In this document: one piece after another, positions 46,441 through 57,369 of the stretch | How the letters are laid out: each line of letters begins with the position of its first letter | How positions within the stretch are numbered: position 1 is the stretch's first letter | NCBI RefSeq assembly: GCF_963855985.1 | Contig: NC_087104.1 | Coordinates: forward strand, 1,984,001-2,048,000 | Source of the DNA: Ostrinia nubilalis | Taxonomy: Eukaryota > Arthropoda > Insecta > Lepidoptera > Crambidae | DNA length: 64,000 nt | Direction of reading: 5' to 3' | The notes under the pieces: model-generated | Told to the model about the DNA's origin: nothing | Seen by the model: only the letters and a program-made list of their open reading frames with translations | The model's database searches: none | Translations under genes and position numbers: made by a program

Positions 46441-47850
46441 GGGTAAACCAGAGAGTGATTGCCCACTGGTAGTGATTGCCCGCTTTAAGAATAATATTGT
46501 CAGGTGCTGACTTTGAATCACTCTAGTTAGATTTGAATTTACTAAGTAGATGGCTCCGAGATCAATGTACAGTAGATTTAAAATTTACAATAGGAAACAC
46601 TAAAAAAAAAACAGTTATGGCGGATTTTGTCAAGACGGGTGAAAATGTTACTCAAACAGGTAAAGACTTTAACAATTTTACTAAGGAATTACTTTCTTAA
46701 AGGTTAATTTTTTTTTGCAAGTTATTTTATATTCAACTAATGGTATATAGTTATGATGAAATTATAAGTGTTTTCTCCATTATCAATGAAATAACTGATA
46801 AAATTTGATTTCTAACGGTCATTTTGACTGTGGGTAAGCACTGCACGTAAATCTGTATATTTTTAGTTATTGCCCACCATCATTTCAGTTATTGCCATAT
46901 GTTAATGTATAGTTATTGCCCAGGGCAATTATTATTAGAGTGTTGCCACCATGCAGTAGCAGTGTTTAAGTTGCTCATTGCTAGACTTGTTTTGCAATTT
47001 ACAGGCATAAATATTGAAATGGCTCTTGATGTTGCATTTTCAGTATGCCAAAGACTCCAAAAGTTCAATATAGCATAGAAAATTTGCAAAAAGCGATCGA
47101 AGCTGTACAAGATGTATCCAACAATTTATCTACAAGATAAATTGCTGAAAAATATGGTTTGGCTTGAAAAAATTGATAAAAATTCAAACGCAAATACAAA
47201 AAATGAAAATCCTACGTTAAATCTACTACTGAAAATGTTAACTGTAAGGAAATAGATACAACTTTAGGGAAGAATAACCAACAGCTAATTGAACATTCTG
47301 AGCAACCACTTGAACTGATATCAAAGAAGATAAAAAAATAAATACATATAAAATTTACATATAAAATTCAAATTTTTGCGTCATCTATGTTTTGAAGTAG
47401 ATGATTCTGTCTCTACCGATTCTGACTCATCAACATCAGCTCAAGAAATATTTGATAATATGTTAATAAGGCCAAACGCAATTTATTTTGAAATTTTGAA
47501 GACTGTACTACTAGAATTTAAGTTTAATGTTTTGTTTTGTTTATTTAAAGCCTATTTTGTCATTTTAAAATTGATAATTTTGTTTTAAGATACTGGGCAA
47601 TTACTGTGCTTTGATGTGGGCAATTAGTGTGAGTAATGGGCAATGACTGTACTTTTTGGAGGATTTTAAATATATTTCAATATTTTCTAAGTTACGTAAG
47701 TTTTAACTAAAAACTGTTAATATTCTGTTTAACAGTTTATTGAGTTATAAGAAAAAAGTCATAAATGGTCGATAATTAAAATACTTTCTTTAATTTTTCA
47801 TCTCAATGTGTTTGAAATCTTTAAGTGGGCAATAGCTATACGGTTTACCC
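46441..47850 (+). mobile_element. pogo-like DNA transposon, decayed (1,410 bp)
   Basis: Inserted at TA (46,439-46,440, 47,851-47,852) with short TIRs GGGTAAACC and GGTTTACCC. The motif (A/G)TTATTGCCCA or AGTGATTGCCC is repeated many times: two at the left end, three at 46,868-46,927, three at 47,585-47,650, and one at the right end. These are likely transposase-binding repeats. It carries the remains of a transposase gene (47,045 onward). Confidence 0.75.
47045..47590 (+). pseudogene. pogo/Tigger-type transposase remnant
   Basis: The N-terminal helix-turn-helix (pipsqueak/CENP-B type) is recognisable from ATG 47,045: MPKTPKVQYS, ENLQKAIEAVQD, STR, a TAA stop, then IAEKYGL and a second stop. 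This matches the family's basic start followed by the AIEAV...AAEKYGV helix pair that binds the TIRs. The DDE catalytic domain is absent. The region after about 47,180 is AT-rich and frameshifted. A later frame (47,376-47,588) with a Ser/Asp-rich stretch may be the C-terminal tail. Functional transposases of this kind are about 400-600 residues, so most is deleted. Confidence 0.6.
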
Positions 47851-49187
47851 TACCTATTTAACAAAAAAAGAATCGTTCAAATTGATTTATAATCGGCGGA
47901 GATATTGCGTATAAAAAAGTTCATCCCCAATTTTCCACCCTTGGGGGTTGTTTTTTCTATTATTAAATTTAAATGGGACCACCCTTGAAGTATTACCTAT
48001 ACGCCGAAAAAAGATTTTTTCAAATCGGTTCATAATTGGCGGAGTTATCGCGTAACAAACATAGAAAAAAAAAAAAAAAAAAAAAAAAACATACGGGTCG
48101 AATTGAGAACCTCCTCCTTTTTTGAAGTCGGTTGAAAACTTATCAAAAGCAGCAACAAATGTCAATTCTACACATCGTTTTGTATTACACGTGTTATCAT
48201 GCAAAATTCAACTTTATAACTTACTCAACTCTATTTTTATTAAGATTTATATTCCTTTATTTTCACAGATAGGTATGTCACAAGTAAAGTTCAGGCGGTA
48301 TCTGTTCGTGGATCTCTAATCAAATCTCACAATTTCAATATGACCCAGATCCCAAAATACAATCTAGAGGTGGCTTTGTCTAATTTAATTTTCATTGAAC
48401 TCTGTGATCTACATTGGTGTGTACAGTCCTCAGAATTAGATTTCTTACTACTCTGACTTTAAGAAATCCCATAGTGTCATCTGCAGCTGCTTCTGAATCT
48501 TAATATTCAGTCAGCTTCAAATAGTTCGTGACACCCAGTGTCCAAAAAGTTGACAACACGGGTTGTTCGTCAACTCGCACCTGTCAAACTCGCTAGCAGG
48601 TGCGAGTTGGGAAATTCCGATTTTACCTATTATTTTGTTCGTCAACTCGCACCTTTTCAAAAGTACAGTCAAATGAAAACGAACTGAAACTAAAAACTTT
48701 CAGTGTGTCGGGCATGTAGTGATCAAACTTTAAGGGATTCTTTGAAGCAGTGCATTTTTCGCATGTTAACTGCGCTATGGAACCGCTGGGAAGGGGTCCT
48801 CCTTCCATCCTTGTTCAACAATAACGTCGAAACTAAAAGACGTAGACTAATAATAATTACATTCGTTTTGTAGAATATCTGGTTTTTCTTGTGTTGTAAA
48901 ATAACTGAAAAGAAGTGAAAATGACTTGTTTTTTCTACTTAAATCCATTCTTACTCCCTTAAAATAAAATAAATAAATAAACATCCATGGACATTTTACA
49001 CTACGCTTCTAGTCCCAAACTAAGCAAAGCTTGTACTATGGGTACTAGACAACGGATAAAAAACATACTTAAATACTTTTTTTTTATGAAATGTATGAAA
49101 CTCGTTTCTCTTCTCGTTTCTCGTTTAATTTTATTTACATATTTAAATTCAAATTATTTATTTGCAATAAATAGGTTTTTATTAGGA

Positions 49188-49418
49188 ACTAGCTTTCCGC
49201 TCGCGGCTTCGCCCGCGTGGAATTTTGTCTGTCACAGAAAAACTTTATCGCGCGCGTCCCTGTTTCAAAAACCGGGATAAAAACTATCCTATGTTCTTTC
49301 CCGGGACTCAAACTATCTCTATGCCAAATTTCATCAAAATCGGTTGCGAGGTTTAAGCGGGAAAGCGTAACAGACAGACAGACAGACAGAGTTACTTTCG
49401 CATTTATAATATTAGTTG
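49188..49418 (+). repeat. SINE-like retroposon with (CAGA)n, second young copy
   Basis: Almost identical to 10,339-10,589, differing by one C/T change in the head (CGCTCGCGG) and about five fewer CAGA units. High identity implies recent spread. Confidence 0.8.
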
Positions 49419-49545
49419 AGATTAGTTGGGATTATTTATACTAGGTCCTTACTTATGAAACTAGTGTTTTGTATGGAGAATTTTACAAAAAATGATTATT
49501 TCTCCATACTAATTTTTTTTTAATTTTTTAAGAATCACCACCAAT

Positions 49546-50035
49546 TCAAATTTTATAAAATTTTGTGGGTAGATTAAAACAACATTGTCCTAACCGTAAC
49601 CTAAACTTGTCATCTAATTTATGGTTAAACAAACTTACCTTAAGTGAAGTTTGACCGTAATTATACGAGTCGCTGCATCCGAAGAGATTTTCATATTTAC
49701 CAGGTAGTCCACTTCTCATTGTACTAGGCATCGAACATTTTAGAGCATACAATACAAAAAAGTACTTGTTATGACTCGATATCCGGCGGTAGTGGGGCAC
49801 GCTTACGTCACACCCCTCCAACCGTCGAGTCGTCATTCATTTCAGAGTATGATTTCGCTAAAGTTAAGTAAGGGTAAGTTAAGTGTAAACTTAGGGGTAG
49901 GGCGGGAATGAAAATCTCTTCGGATGCAGCGACTCGTATAATTACGGTCAAACTTCACTTAAGGTAAGTTTGTTTAACCATAAATTATACTTCGTCGCTG
50001 CATCCTCGAGATTTTCATATTTACCAGGTAGATGT
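49546..50035 (-). pseudogene. Duplicated, rearranged copy of the 59.3-kb putative exon
   Basis: From 49,836 down to about 49,690 the minus strand repeats 59,281-59,430 (VPHYRRISSHNKYFFVLYAL, then RSGLPGKYENL). A 1-nt shift then changes the downstream codons, ending at a consensus donor (AAG then GTAAGT, near 49,640). About 78 bp of this is repeated in inverted orientation at 49,910-49,990. A third piece in the original version (LPGKYENLEDAATKYN, minus strand) sits at 49,985-50,033. The arrangement is an inverted duplication with a fused partial copy. I regard it as a non-functional exon duplicate. Confidence 0.5.
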
Positions 50036-50039
50036 TTAG

Positions 50040-52560
50040 AGAGCTTTAGTGAAATCAAAACTATGATAAATACGTTATTTAAATAAATAAGACCTTTATA
50101 AAGAATATTTATACATAATAGGTATTATCGTTAAGTAAAGCATTATCAAAATGCGTAGCAGACTAGGTCTTGCTTCAAAATTTAAGAATATAATTCAAGG
50201 TAATTTTCTAGATTAGCCTGCTTCTATGATAACTTTTCAACGATTAGTTGTTGCATGACGGACACTTTGTGCGGAACATAATTTTGGGTTATATCAATAT
50301 AACTCTCACGTAATGAAAAAATATTCAAATATGTTTAATCTATCCTAGAGGTTCTTGCATTGTGGTAAAATTTCTTCGTAGTTTGAGATTAGTTTTTTAG
50401 TATTAGTAAGGATACGAATATAACTTGTTATTCATGTAAACTTGTAAGAAATAATTGTATTTGCTGGAATAATAACTCTGATATTGAAAACAATACTTTA
50501 AAGTGCAACTGGGATCGCCCGGGTGCTAAATTATTAGTAAAATCACCGGTAAATATAATAGGCCAGGTGTCCCATTCTTCTGTGAGTTAATATTTTTACT
50601 ACTTCTTTTTTATGTAATAAATACTTAATAGTATTCTGATGGTAATTCTCTGCTTCAAATAAAATGTAGCTGTTGTTTGAAATTTTGCCTTCGCTTTTAA
50701 GTTTACACAATAACTATTTTCTATCTGGGGGTCAGATTTTGTACATTGAGCTATGATAATTGAATTTATATCTAGTTTAAGATTTTTATTTCCCCAAGAA
50801 TTAAAACAATTCACTAACGTGAGAGAAGCACAATGTTTAGTAACACTAGCTTTGGATTGGAAACATAATAACCAAACTGAGAACGATAACTTTATATTAA
50901 CAGAATATAAAATTAAAGATTAACTAAATAAGTGGGTACTTCGCAAAAATTTGCGCGCAATCCGTGAGTATCGCCAGTCAGCGTGCTCAGTCCGACAGAA
51001 CGTCGGCACACAAAAGAGGTGGCTTATTCTAACTACGTTCAGGTAATGAAATGTTTTATTAAACGTTTTTGCAGATAAGTGTGTGTGTATATAAGATAGG
51101 ATAACATTTATTTATTTATATTTTTGCACATAAAACTGTAAAGTGGCGGACTTAATGCCAAGTGGCATTCTCTGCCAGTCAACCACAGGTCTAGTAGAGA
51201 GACTAAGGCGGTGCAATAAACATGAAAAAAAAAATATAAAGATTTTGATATATTACCACTTTTCCTTTGTATATTACTGAGTTTATCTGTCAGTAGCACA
51301 AATTGAATTATTTATTTACTTTTAAACGCGGTCTTAATAAAAAAAAAAAGTTAAAATAAGCAATTTTAATACATCATGTCAAGACCGATTTCATGTATCG
51401 TATATAAGTATACGCTTAGAGCAGAGAGCGTTATCTAAAATTGTACTTTGATATCATTTTTCTGAAATAAACACTTCATTGCATGCAGAGTTTACCTCTA
51501 ATTGACTGTGTACGTTATAGATGTTATACTTAGTGTTTTAATAGAGCTTATGCTCTTACTTACACTTACACAAGAACTTATGTTCTTGGTTCTTGGTTCT
51601 TGGTAAAGCAGTAGAATAAATAAATTAATTTATTTATTACTTTACTTTTACTAAGTAAGTAAATAGTACTTCAAAAAATAATATATTTCCTTGTTTTGTC
51701 TTATTGTTTATCAAACCAATTGTGTTGTGTGAGACCCACAAAAAATAACACTCAAATCTTTTATTTCAGTAAGCTTGAAGATGTTACAGAGGTAACCTTA
51801 CGGTAGCAGAAATATTCATACATCGCACAGCTGTCTGTAGCCGATTAACTGTTTCATAATTATGATGTTAATAGGTAAATATATAAATTAAATAAATAAT
51901 ATTTGTATTTATTGCTTATCATTTTTTGCGATAGAAAGAAACCGAAGTCACGAGATAATGTACTAACATGAAGTTGGGGCCATTTCCCACACTACATATT
52001 TAGGAATAAATATTCAATCCGTCATTCCTATAGAATGATAGTTTATTAGGTATTGTTAACGTTTGGATTCGTTGTTATGTCGATAATATTTATGGGAATA
52101 TTACCAGTTTTTTGTTAACTTTGCTAAAAGTAATATGAATAGGTATATTAAGTAATATCTTAAGTACTTGCTTGTGGGATAAGACTCTTTACATAAAGTC
52201 ATTAATTTAGGCGACTGAACTAAATTCTTTACTCAAGTAAAATAGATGAACGTAAATGGTTTACGATTATCGTAGAATTACTCTTCTCAGTTAAACTGGA
52301 TTTGATATACATATCAAATATTTATGTATAATATGTATAACTATGTATTGAAAAAACATTGCAGTTCTTAGGTAGACCAAAGTGAAAATGTTTATAAGTT
52401 GTTGGCATAAGCTTCTGTTTTGTAACTATGGAATGAAGCTGGTATACTGGTTTAAATTAAACCTTATCACGAGACCAGAATAAAGCGTAGAAAGCGGAAA
52501 TAATTCGCTGTTGTTTGTTTTGTACGAAATTGCTGTAGCAATCGCTGGTCGTCGCTGCTG
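50040..52560. other. Mostly unrecognised, one retroposon tail
   Basis: AT-rich. At 51,105-51,235 there is 'AGTGGCGGACTTAATGCCAA' and 'TTCTCTGCCAGTCAACCAC', followed by a 10-A run, resembling the 3' end of a common lepidopteran retroposon. At 51,540-51,605 short CTTGGTT tandem repeats occur. No gene recognised. Confidence 0.35.
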
Positions 52561-52569
52561 TTCATAAGG

Positions 52570-52618
52570 ATGACCGAAACTGAAACTGCTGATGTGTTTT
52601 GGCACTCAAAACCTAAAG
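52570..52618 (+). CDS. Possible short first coding exon, unidentified
   Basis: ATG at 52,570 opens MTETETADVFWHSKPK (16 codons plus one base) and stops at a reasonable donor (AAAG then GTAGGATT). The upstream 60 nt are less AT-rich ('GCTGGTCGTCGCTGCTGTTC'), as in a 5' leader. No repeat family covers it. I recognise no protein family, and no matching next exon could be identified downstream. Confidence 0.22.
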
Positions 52619-53056
52619 GTAGGATTACTGCTATTAAATATCTGATATAATCTTAATAATTTTGGTGTTTATCATGCCACCGTTCAATAAAGCTGCTGCT
52701 CAAAAAATTGCGACAGTTGCACTACTACTGTAGGGTGTTGGTGATGTTTGCGCACGCGCACACATACAGTAACCGGATGGTGTTGTGGAAAAGAAGTGCG
52801 TGAACCGGTTACCCCACACAGAGGCAAATATTCGAAAATAATATTTGAACATTTAAATAACATTTTCTTGATTTAGATTAAAGTCCTTATTCCTATTGTA
52901 ATTTTAATTTAATTTATGGACTTGTATAAAAGTTTTAAATAAATACATCTTATCATTTTGTGTATTTTTCTTTTTTATTACTATTTCTGCGCTTCCTCGA
53001 GCAGTTACCTTGAGGGATAAGCCCCCCGTTTTAATTTATTTGCGTAAGAGACACGT

Positions 53057-53540
53057 GACAACATGTGCAGGTATTTTTAGTCAACTTCTGGATTGACTCG
53101 TCCCTCAGTCAATTAGCCAAGATTCGCCCAAGCGTTCAGAATATCTGGGGGCACGGCAGTGCCCCCGCCAAGTCGAGCGCGAAGCAAACACTGCCGTACC
53201 ATCCTTTACTGGAACCATTTCGCCGCATTTTCAAGCCTCTATTTGAGAACCTCTGGATAACACCAGAACGCTGAAATTTTCGTTATCTAGTAAGCTATAA
53301 TCACATACTTAAAATCCAATTTAAATTTCAAGTCTGTAGGTCATTTAGTTTCAAAGTTAAGCGAAAGCAAAGTTTCACATTTATGACACTCACTCACTGA
53401 TGATCATCAAAATAGAACTAGTACTTCCCATAAACTCAGAGAGCTGAAATTTGGTACAGAGTTAGGGTTTAATGACTACATAAAGGGAAAACTATAAAAA
53501 CTAGGAAAATCGAAGATCTGGAGTAACACCACATTCATAA
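53057..53540 (+). repeat. Interspersed repeat with 'GGGGGCACGGCAGTGCCCCC' hairpin
   Basis: A perfect GC hairpin at 53,147-53,166 is followed by 'GCCAAGTCGAGCGCGAAGCA', a block I recognise as recurrent in Lepidoptera. Downstream 'CTTCCCATAAACTCAGAGAG' and 'CTGAAATTTGGTACAGAG' echo the 15.6-kb repeat. The 69-codon frame at 53,065 is a repeat by-product. Confidence 0.5.
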
Positions 53541-53695
53541 TCAATAATACTAGCGCCACACCGGCACCGTGGTGTTCGCCTGTACCGCTCACCGCTAGAT
53601 GGCGCTAGCACTTTGAGCGTCATTTTTCTGCACCGCGGTGTCCAGATTTTTTTTTCCTTTCTAGATCCACCCGTCGATTAAGTTGAATGTTGTGT

Positions 53696-54102
53696 GTGTG
53701 TGTGTGTTCCCCCCCGCGCAGACGTCGTCCCAGGAACGCCCTCAGCGATCCCGACGACGACATCACCCTAGCCATCGAGGCCGCCCAACAGCTCGCGAAA
53801 ACTAGCACCACTCCACTCCAACCGATCTACCGTCCTCGCCGGCGAGGACTCGCGCCGCGGTCCCCTTCGACCCGTCCCTTTTTCTCGCGGTATCGGCACG
53901 TGCCGGGCCGCTTCTCTCCCCAAACCTACGTTAGGCTACCGTCCCCCAGCAACGCCCTAGGCCGAGGTCCGAGCCCCACCTGGGGGCGCCCTTAGGCTCG
54001 TTGCTTAAATTTTGAGGTTGAGAGCCATCTGCGCTCACCTATTGTCCGGTGAAGCTGAAAAAGCCGCTCACGGCTATCAGCTAGTCCGTCCGAAAAAAAA
54101 AA
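53696..54102 (+). pseudogene. 5'-truncated GC-rich retrotransposon insertion
   Basis: Flanked by a 12-bp target duplication TGAATGTTGTGT (53,684-53,695 and 54,103-54,114), with poly(A) at about 54,093-54,102. A proline/arginine-rich frame (PPRRRRPRNALSDPDDDITL, then AIEAAQQLAKTS) ends TWGRP and TAG at about 53,995. It is followed by a roughly 95-bp 3' UTR. This is the signature of target-primed reverse transcription of an mRNA 3' end: either a LINE ORF end or a processed copy of a host transcript. Its GC content is far above the neighbours. The protein family is not recognised. Confidence 0.75.
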
Positions 54103-54312
54103 TGAATGTTGTGTAAATATTTGAATTTCATTTCGTTTATTATATGGTGAGGTTGGCTAAGGTTAAGTTATTAAAACAACTTCTTCTTTGTTGTTTATTT
54201 TAAAGGTCGTTGAGTTTATTTGTATTTAATATCGTAAAAAAAATGACGATAATATTAAAAGAAAAGACGACGACGTTAAATAATTATGACACTTTCTACA
54301 AAAAGAAGTGAA

Positions 54313-54812
54313 ATCCCACCAAAAACATTCTGTAAAAAACTAGCCAAGTCTCGATGGAGCTGCTTGTTTATCTCTAAAAAGTAATGAAATCTAGAGAAAG
54401 TCGTGCCAAGTCTATGGTTCCTTACTGCAATTTCTTTATTATTATAGTTAATGTTGTGTGACTTGGCCGTTGAACAATCCTTATAAGATAATCATACATA
54501 AGTATTATTGAAATACGCAGCTTTATCAAGCCTACTTGACTGGTTATTGAATCAACGTTTTCCAAGTGGCAATTTTCCATCGTCAATGGGTAGCGGTTCT
54601 GGCGACAGATTGGTGCAATGGTGTCATGGAGCACCTGGTTATTTGTACCCTTCAACGGCCAAGTCACACAACACTAACTATAATAATAAAGAAATTGCAG
54701 TAAGGAACCATAGACTTGGCACGACTTTCTCTAGATTTCATTACTTTTTAGAGATAAACAAGCAGCTCCATCGAGACTTGGCTAGTTTTTTACAGAATGT
54801 TTTTGGTGGGAT
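54313..54812. repeat. 162-bp inverted repeat around a host exon fragment
   Basis: Arms 54,313-54,474 and 54,651-54,812 are reverse complements with about one mismatch (the 'AGTTAATGTTG' / 'CAACACTAACT' position). The 176-bp spacer holds the LanC-like exon piece. The right arm abuts the 541-bp duplication at 54,811. Confidence 0.85.
54511..54648 (+). pseudogene. LanC-like (LANCL) protein exon fragment
   Basis: The plus strand reads KYAALSSLLDWLLNQ, then RFPSGNFPSSMGSGSGDRLV, then QWCHGAPGYLY. LanC-like proteins are glutathione-binding, zinc-dependent adders of glutathione to dehydroamino-acid peptides. Their (R/K)FPSGN(Y/F)P...WCHGAPG segment is diagnostic, and the Cys of CHG (54,622-54,630) is a zinc ligand. 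Only about 45 of roughly 400 residues are here. The homology starts just after the left inverted arm and breaks at GYLY where the right arm begins, with no clean splice donor. I therefore call a captured or broken exon. The frame stays open into the right arm, but that part is not LanC-like. Confidence 0.7.
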
Positions 54813-55351
54813 AGTATTTTCAAATTAATTTTTCATTTGAAGATTGAAGATAGATATTTTTTCTTTTTCACACAATAATAGTACTATGTTTTTTCTTAAG
54901 TATGAAGTAGTTTATGTTGCCAAATGACTTTTAGATTATGAGATGTGACCTGTTTTCTTGCAGTAATTTTCTCGAATATTGACTATCTTAGACATGATAA
55001 AAATGCATTTTAATGAATTAAACATCAAAATTTTCTCAATACACTTTCTTCTTCAGGGTATGCTTATTCTAATGAATACATTCTATCTTCTTACTTAGAA
55101 ATAAATTTGTTGTAATATTAGTTCAAAGTTGTGCCTACGCGAGTTACCTGGAAATCGGGCTTTCGAAATTCGCTGTTTTCGTAGGCAAAAATCCAATTTG
55201 AACGAGATTTTGTCAATAGACATTCCGTAAAAACGTATGATAATTACGATTATATAAGTCAAAAGAAGCTTTAACAATAAATTATATGACTAAAATCATT
55301 TCGAAATCTGCCAAATTCTCGATTTCTGCATGAAAAATGTGACAACGCTCT
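54811..55351 (+). repeat. 541-bp segmental duplication, copy 1
   Basis: Direct repeat of 58,675-59,215, the same length and few differences (for example CTACGCGAG versus CTTCGCGAG). It starts ATAGTATTTTCAAATTAATT and ends AAAATGTGACAACGCTCT. It has no TIRs or poly(A). Internal 'TTTTCTTGCAG' and 'CTTTCTTCTTCAG' are acceptor-like. It sits next to LanC-like or putative exon sequence in both places. Confidence 0.85.
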
Positions 55352-56086
55352 AGTTGGCGTTCGAATTTTAGGTTTTTATTGCTTGACGTCGCGTAGTGAG
55401 TGCGCAAACTGCATTTATCTGTACAATTTCAACGCTGCGTCGACTAAACGATCTTAATCCGTAGTTGTATCGTACCTAAGACAGTACATCATACATAATA
55501 ATAAAGAAATAATGTATAATTTACCTATTAGATTTTTTCTCAGATCAGACTTTTAGCAAAATCAAGTTACGTAATTAATGTATTTTTTACACAAGTAAAT
55601 CCCGCGACAAGTTTTTAATTTTTAAATTGAGTAAAGTAATAAGTTGATGGGTTTGAAAGAATTTATGTTTTATTTTATTCTTTTTACAGTATCAAAAGCT
55701 TGTTTATGAAAAATATTTACTATTTAAATTTTACTTTTGACTTTTTAGTTTTTATGATGCGGGAAATGGAAAAATTAAAATTTATTCTGATTTTGTGACG
55801 TTTCCGCACATAAATATAGATAGGTTAAATAAATAGAATGAAATGTATGAAAACGAGCGTGCCATTTTTTAAACGTTATCTATAATATCTGTGTCCATCA
55901 AAGAGCTCGTAACTAAACATCGTAAGCGCCATTCAAATTATTATCTAAAAGTTAATAATAAATATTTAGTTTTTGTAAATCTAAACAAGTCAGGAAATCA
56001 AAGAGGTAAATACTGATATCATTGTGATTTTATAGAATTTATTATTATAAACCACGGTCGTATAATGCTAAAAAATCAGAGGTATA
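55352..56086. other. No recognisable feature
   Basis: AT-rich. A GC-richer stretch 'CTTGACGTCGCGTAGTGAGT' at about 55,382 directly follows the duplicated segment. No exon or repeat recognised. Confidence 0.3.
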
Positions 56087-56827
56087 GCCTGACCAGGAAC
56101 ATAAAAACCCTCGCCATGTTGCGGAAATCTAATGGTACTAATTTCTTTTAATGGCAACAATAACTAAAAACTTCATTGACATGTCACCTTGCATGTCAGT
56201 CTATTGCTGTCAAAGTGTAAACAAACTTTATTTTAAATGTGCGCAATTGATTTTGTGAATGAAATTGCTAAAATCTTTTTATAGTCGTGAAAGAAAAGTG
56301 GTTCACAATGTGTTAAAGTATTTGTCGAAGAGAAATACCAAGGGTTCGGACAATATTTTCATTGAATAATGTTTCCAACAAAGGTTGTCAAATTGACTGA
56401 CATGTTTATCGTATAGTACAGTCCACTATGAAAATTAGCTGTGGTTTGTTTCAACTACCTATTTTAAAGTTTTTTGTCACTTTCTAAGTGTTGAATTTTA
56501 TGGAATTGGGAAAGAAGTACCGAGTTTGAAGCGTTCATGAGCAGACATTGCAGTTGAATATTCAAGTTCTGAATTTGATTATTGATGAATAATAAAATAA
56601 ATCCTACTAGCTCGATTGATGGTTTCATTTAATTTATTTAAACCAGGTTACCTATAATAATATGTTTTCGTTAATTTATGAAAATATTAAATTAGCCCGT
56701 AATCCTGAATCCTGATACATAAAGTTAGCCTATTAATTTAACACAGGTACGACTGTACTCAGTGTTGCACTATCAAATGCAATTGACGCGCCTCTATGCC
56801 AGGGTTTTTATGTTCCTGGTCAGGGTT
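56087..56827. mobile_element. TA-flanked TIR element, about 740 bp
   Basis: Inverted ends CCTGACCAGGAACATAAAAA and TTTTTATGTTCCTGGTCAGG, with TA at 56,085-56,086 and 56,828-56,829. The interior is non-coding. Non-autonomous Tc1/mariner-type by target site. Confidence 0.75.
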
Positions 56828-57292
56828 TAACTAAGATTTTTATCCATAGAACAAAATTTATCTAATCGTGTTTTTAAACAGTTATCCCACACATGCGTTC
56901 TGTAATACAAACCCATCAAAAACAATACTTTTTAAAAAACCAAGTCTCACTACTCAGTTGTTCTACGGTAAAAAGTTGTGAGATCCATGTAATACCAAGT
57001 CCAGTCCAGGAAATCATTAACGTTTTACATAAATATATTGACTTGGCCATCGCATGAAAACACGTGTAAATTAAATTATTTAGTGCGAAATGAAACGAAA
57101 TTTTGCATGCCTGTGTAGACATGCAAAATTTCAGCTCAATGGGAAAACGGGAAGTAAGTAAATTTTAAGTTACAAGATTTTACAACTCCAGATGTCAAAG
57201 AAAATAAAAGCTTGTAGATAGCTTTACAAAGAAAAGAAAGATATATGAAGAAAATAAAAAGTACTGTCTACGATACATTTGTTAGGCCGTGT

Positions 57293-57366
57293 TGTCAAAA
57301 ATCTGTCTAACATAAAACACCGGTTATTGTCAATTAGGGTCAAAGTTAGGTGGTGCATCTCAGCCT
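57293..57366. mobile_element. 'GGCTGAGTTGCA' MITE, partial copy
   Basis: 'GTCAAAAATCTGTCTAACAT', 'AAACACCGGTTATTG' and 'GGTCAAAGTTAGGTGGTGCA' match 24,487-24,592. The left end is lost. Confidence 0.6.
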
Positions 57367-57369
57367 TAG

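Larger units (their letters stand above)
46311..48134 (-). repeat. 'AACCGACTTCAAA' TIR repeat, copy 2, interrupted
   Basis: Inverted relative to 41,865-42,277. The two parts (46,311-46,440 and 47,851-48,134) join across a TA-flanked insertion. A pure A-run of about 25 at 48,065-48,090 corresponds to the T-run of copy 1 and may be unstable. Confidence 0.8.

Noticed and set aside
50940..51060. Promoter or first exon around 'GTCAGCGTGCTCAGTCCGAC'
   Set aside because: Locally GC-richer with an initiator-like TCAGT, but no start codon with a frame or good donor follows.
54649..54828. Continuation of the LanC-like frame through the right inverted arm
   Set aside because: The peptide after GYLY does not resemble LANCL proteins and is the complement of the left arm, so it is a chance open frame.
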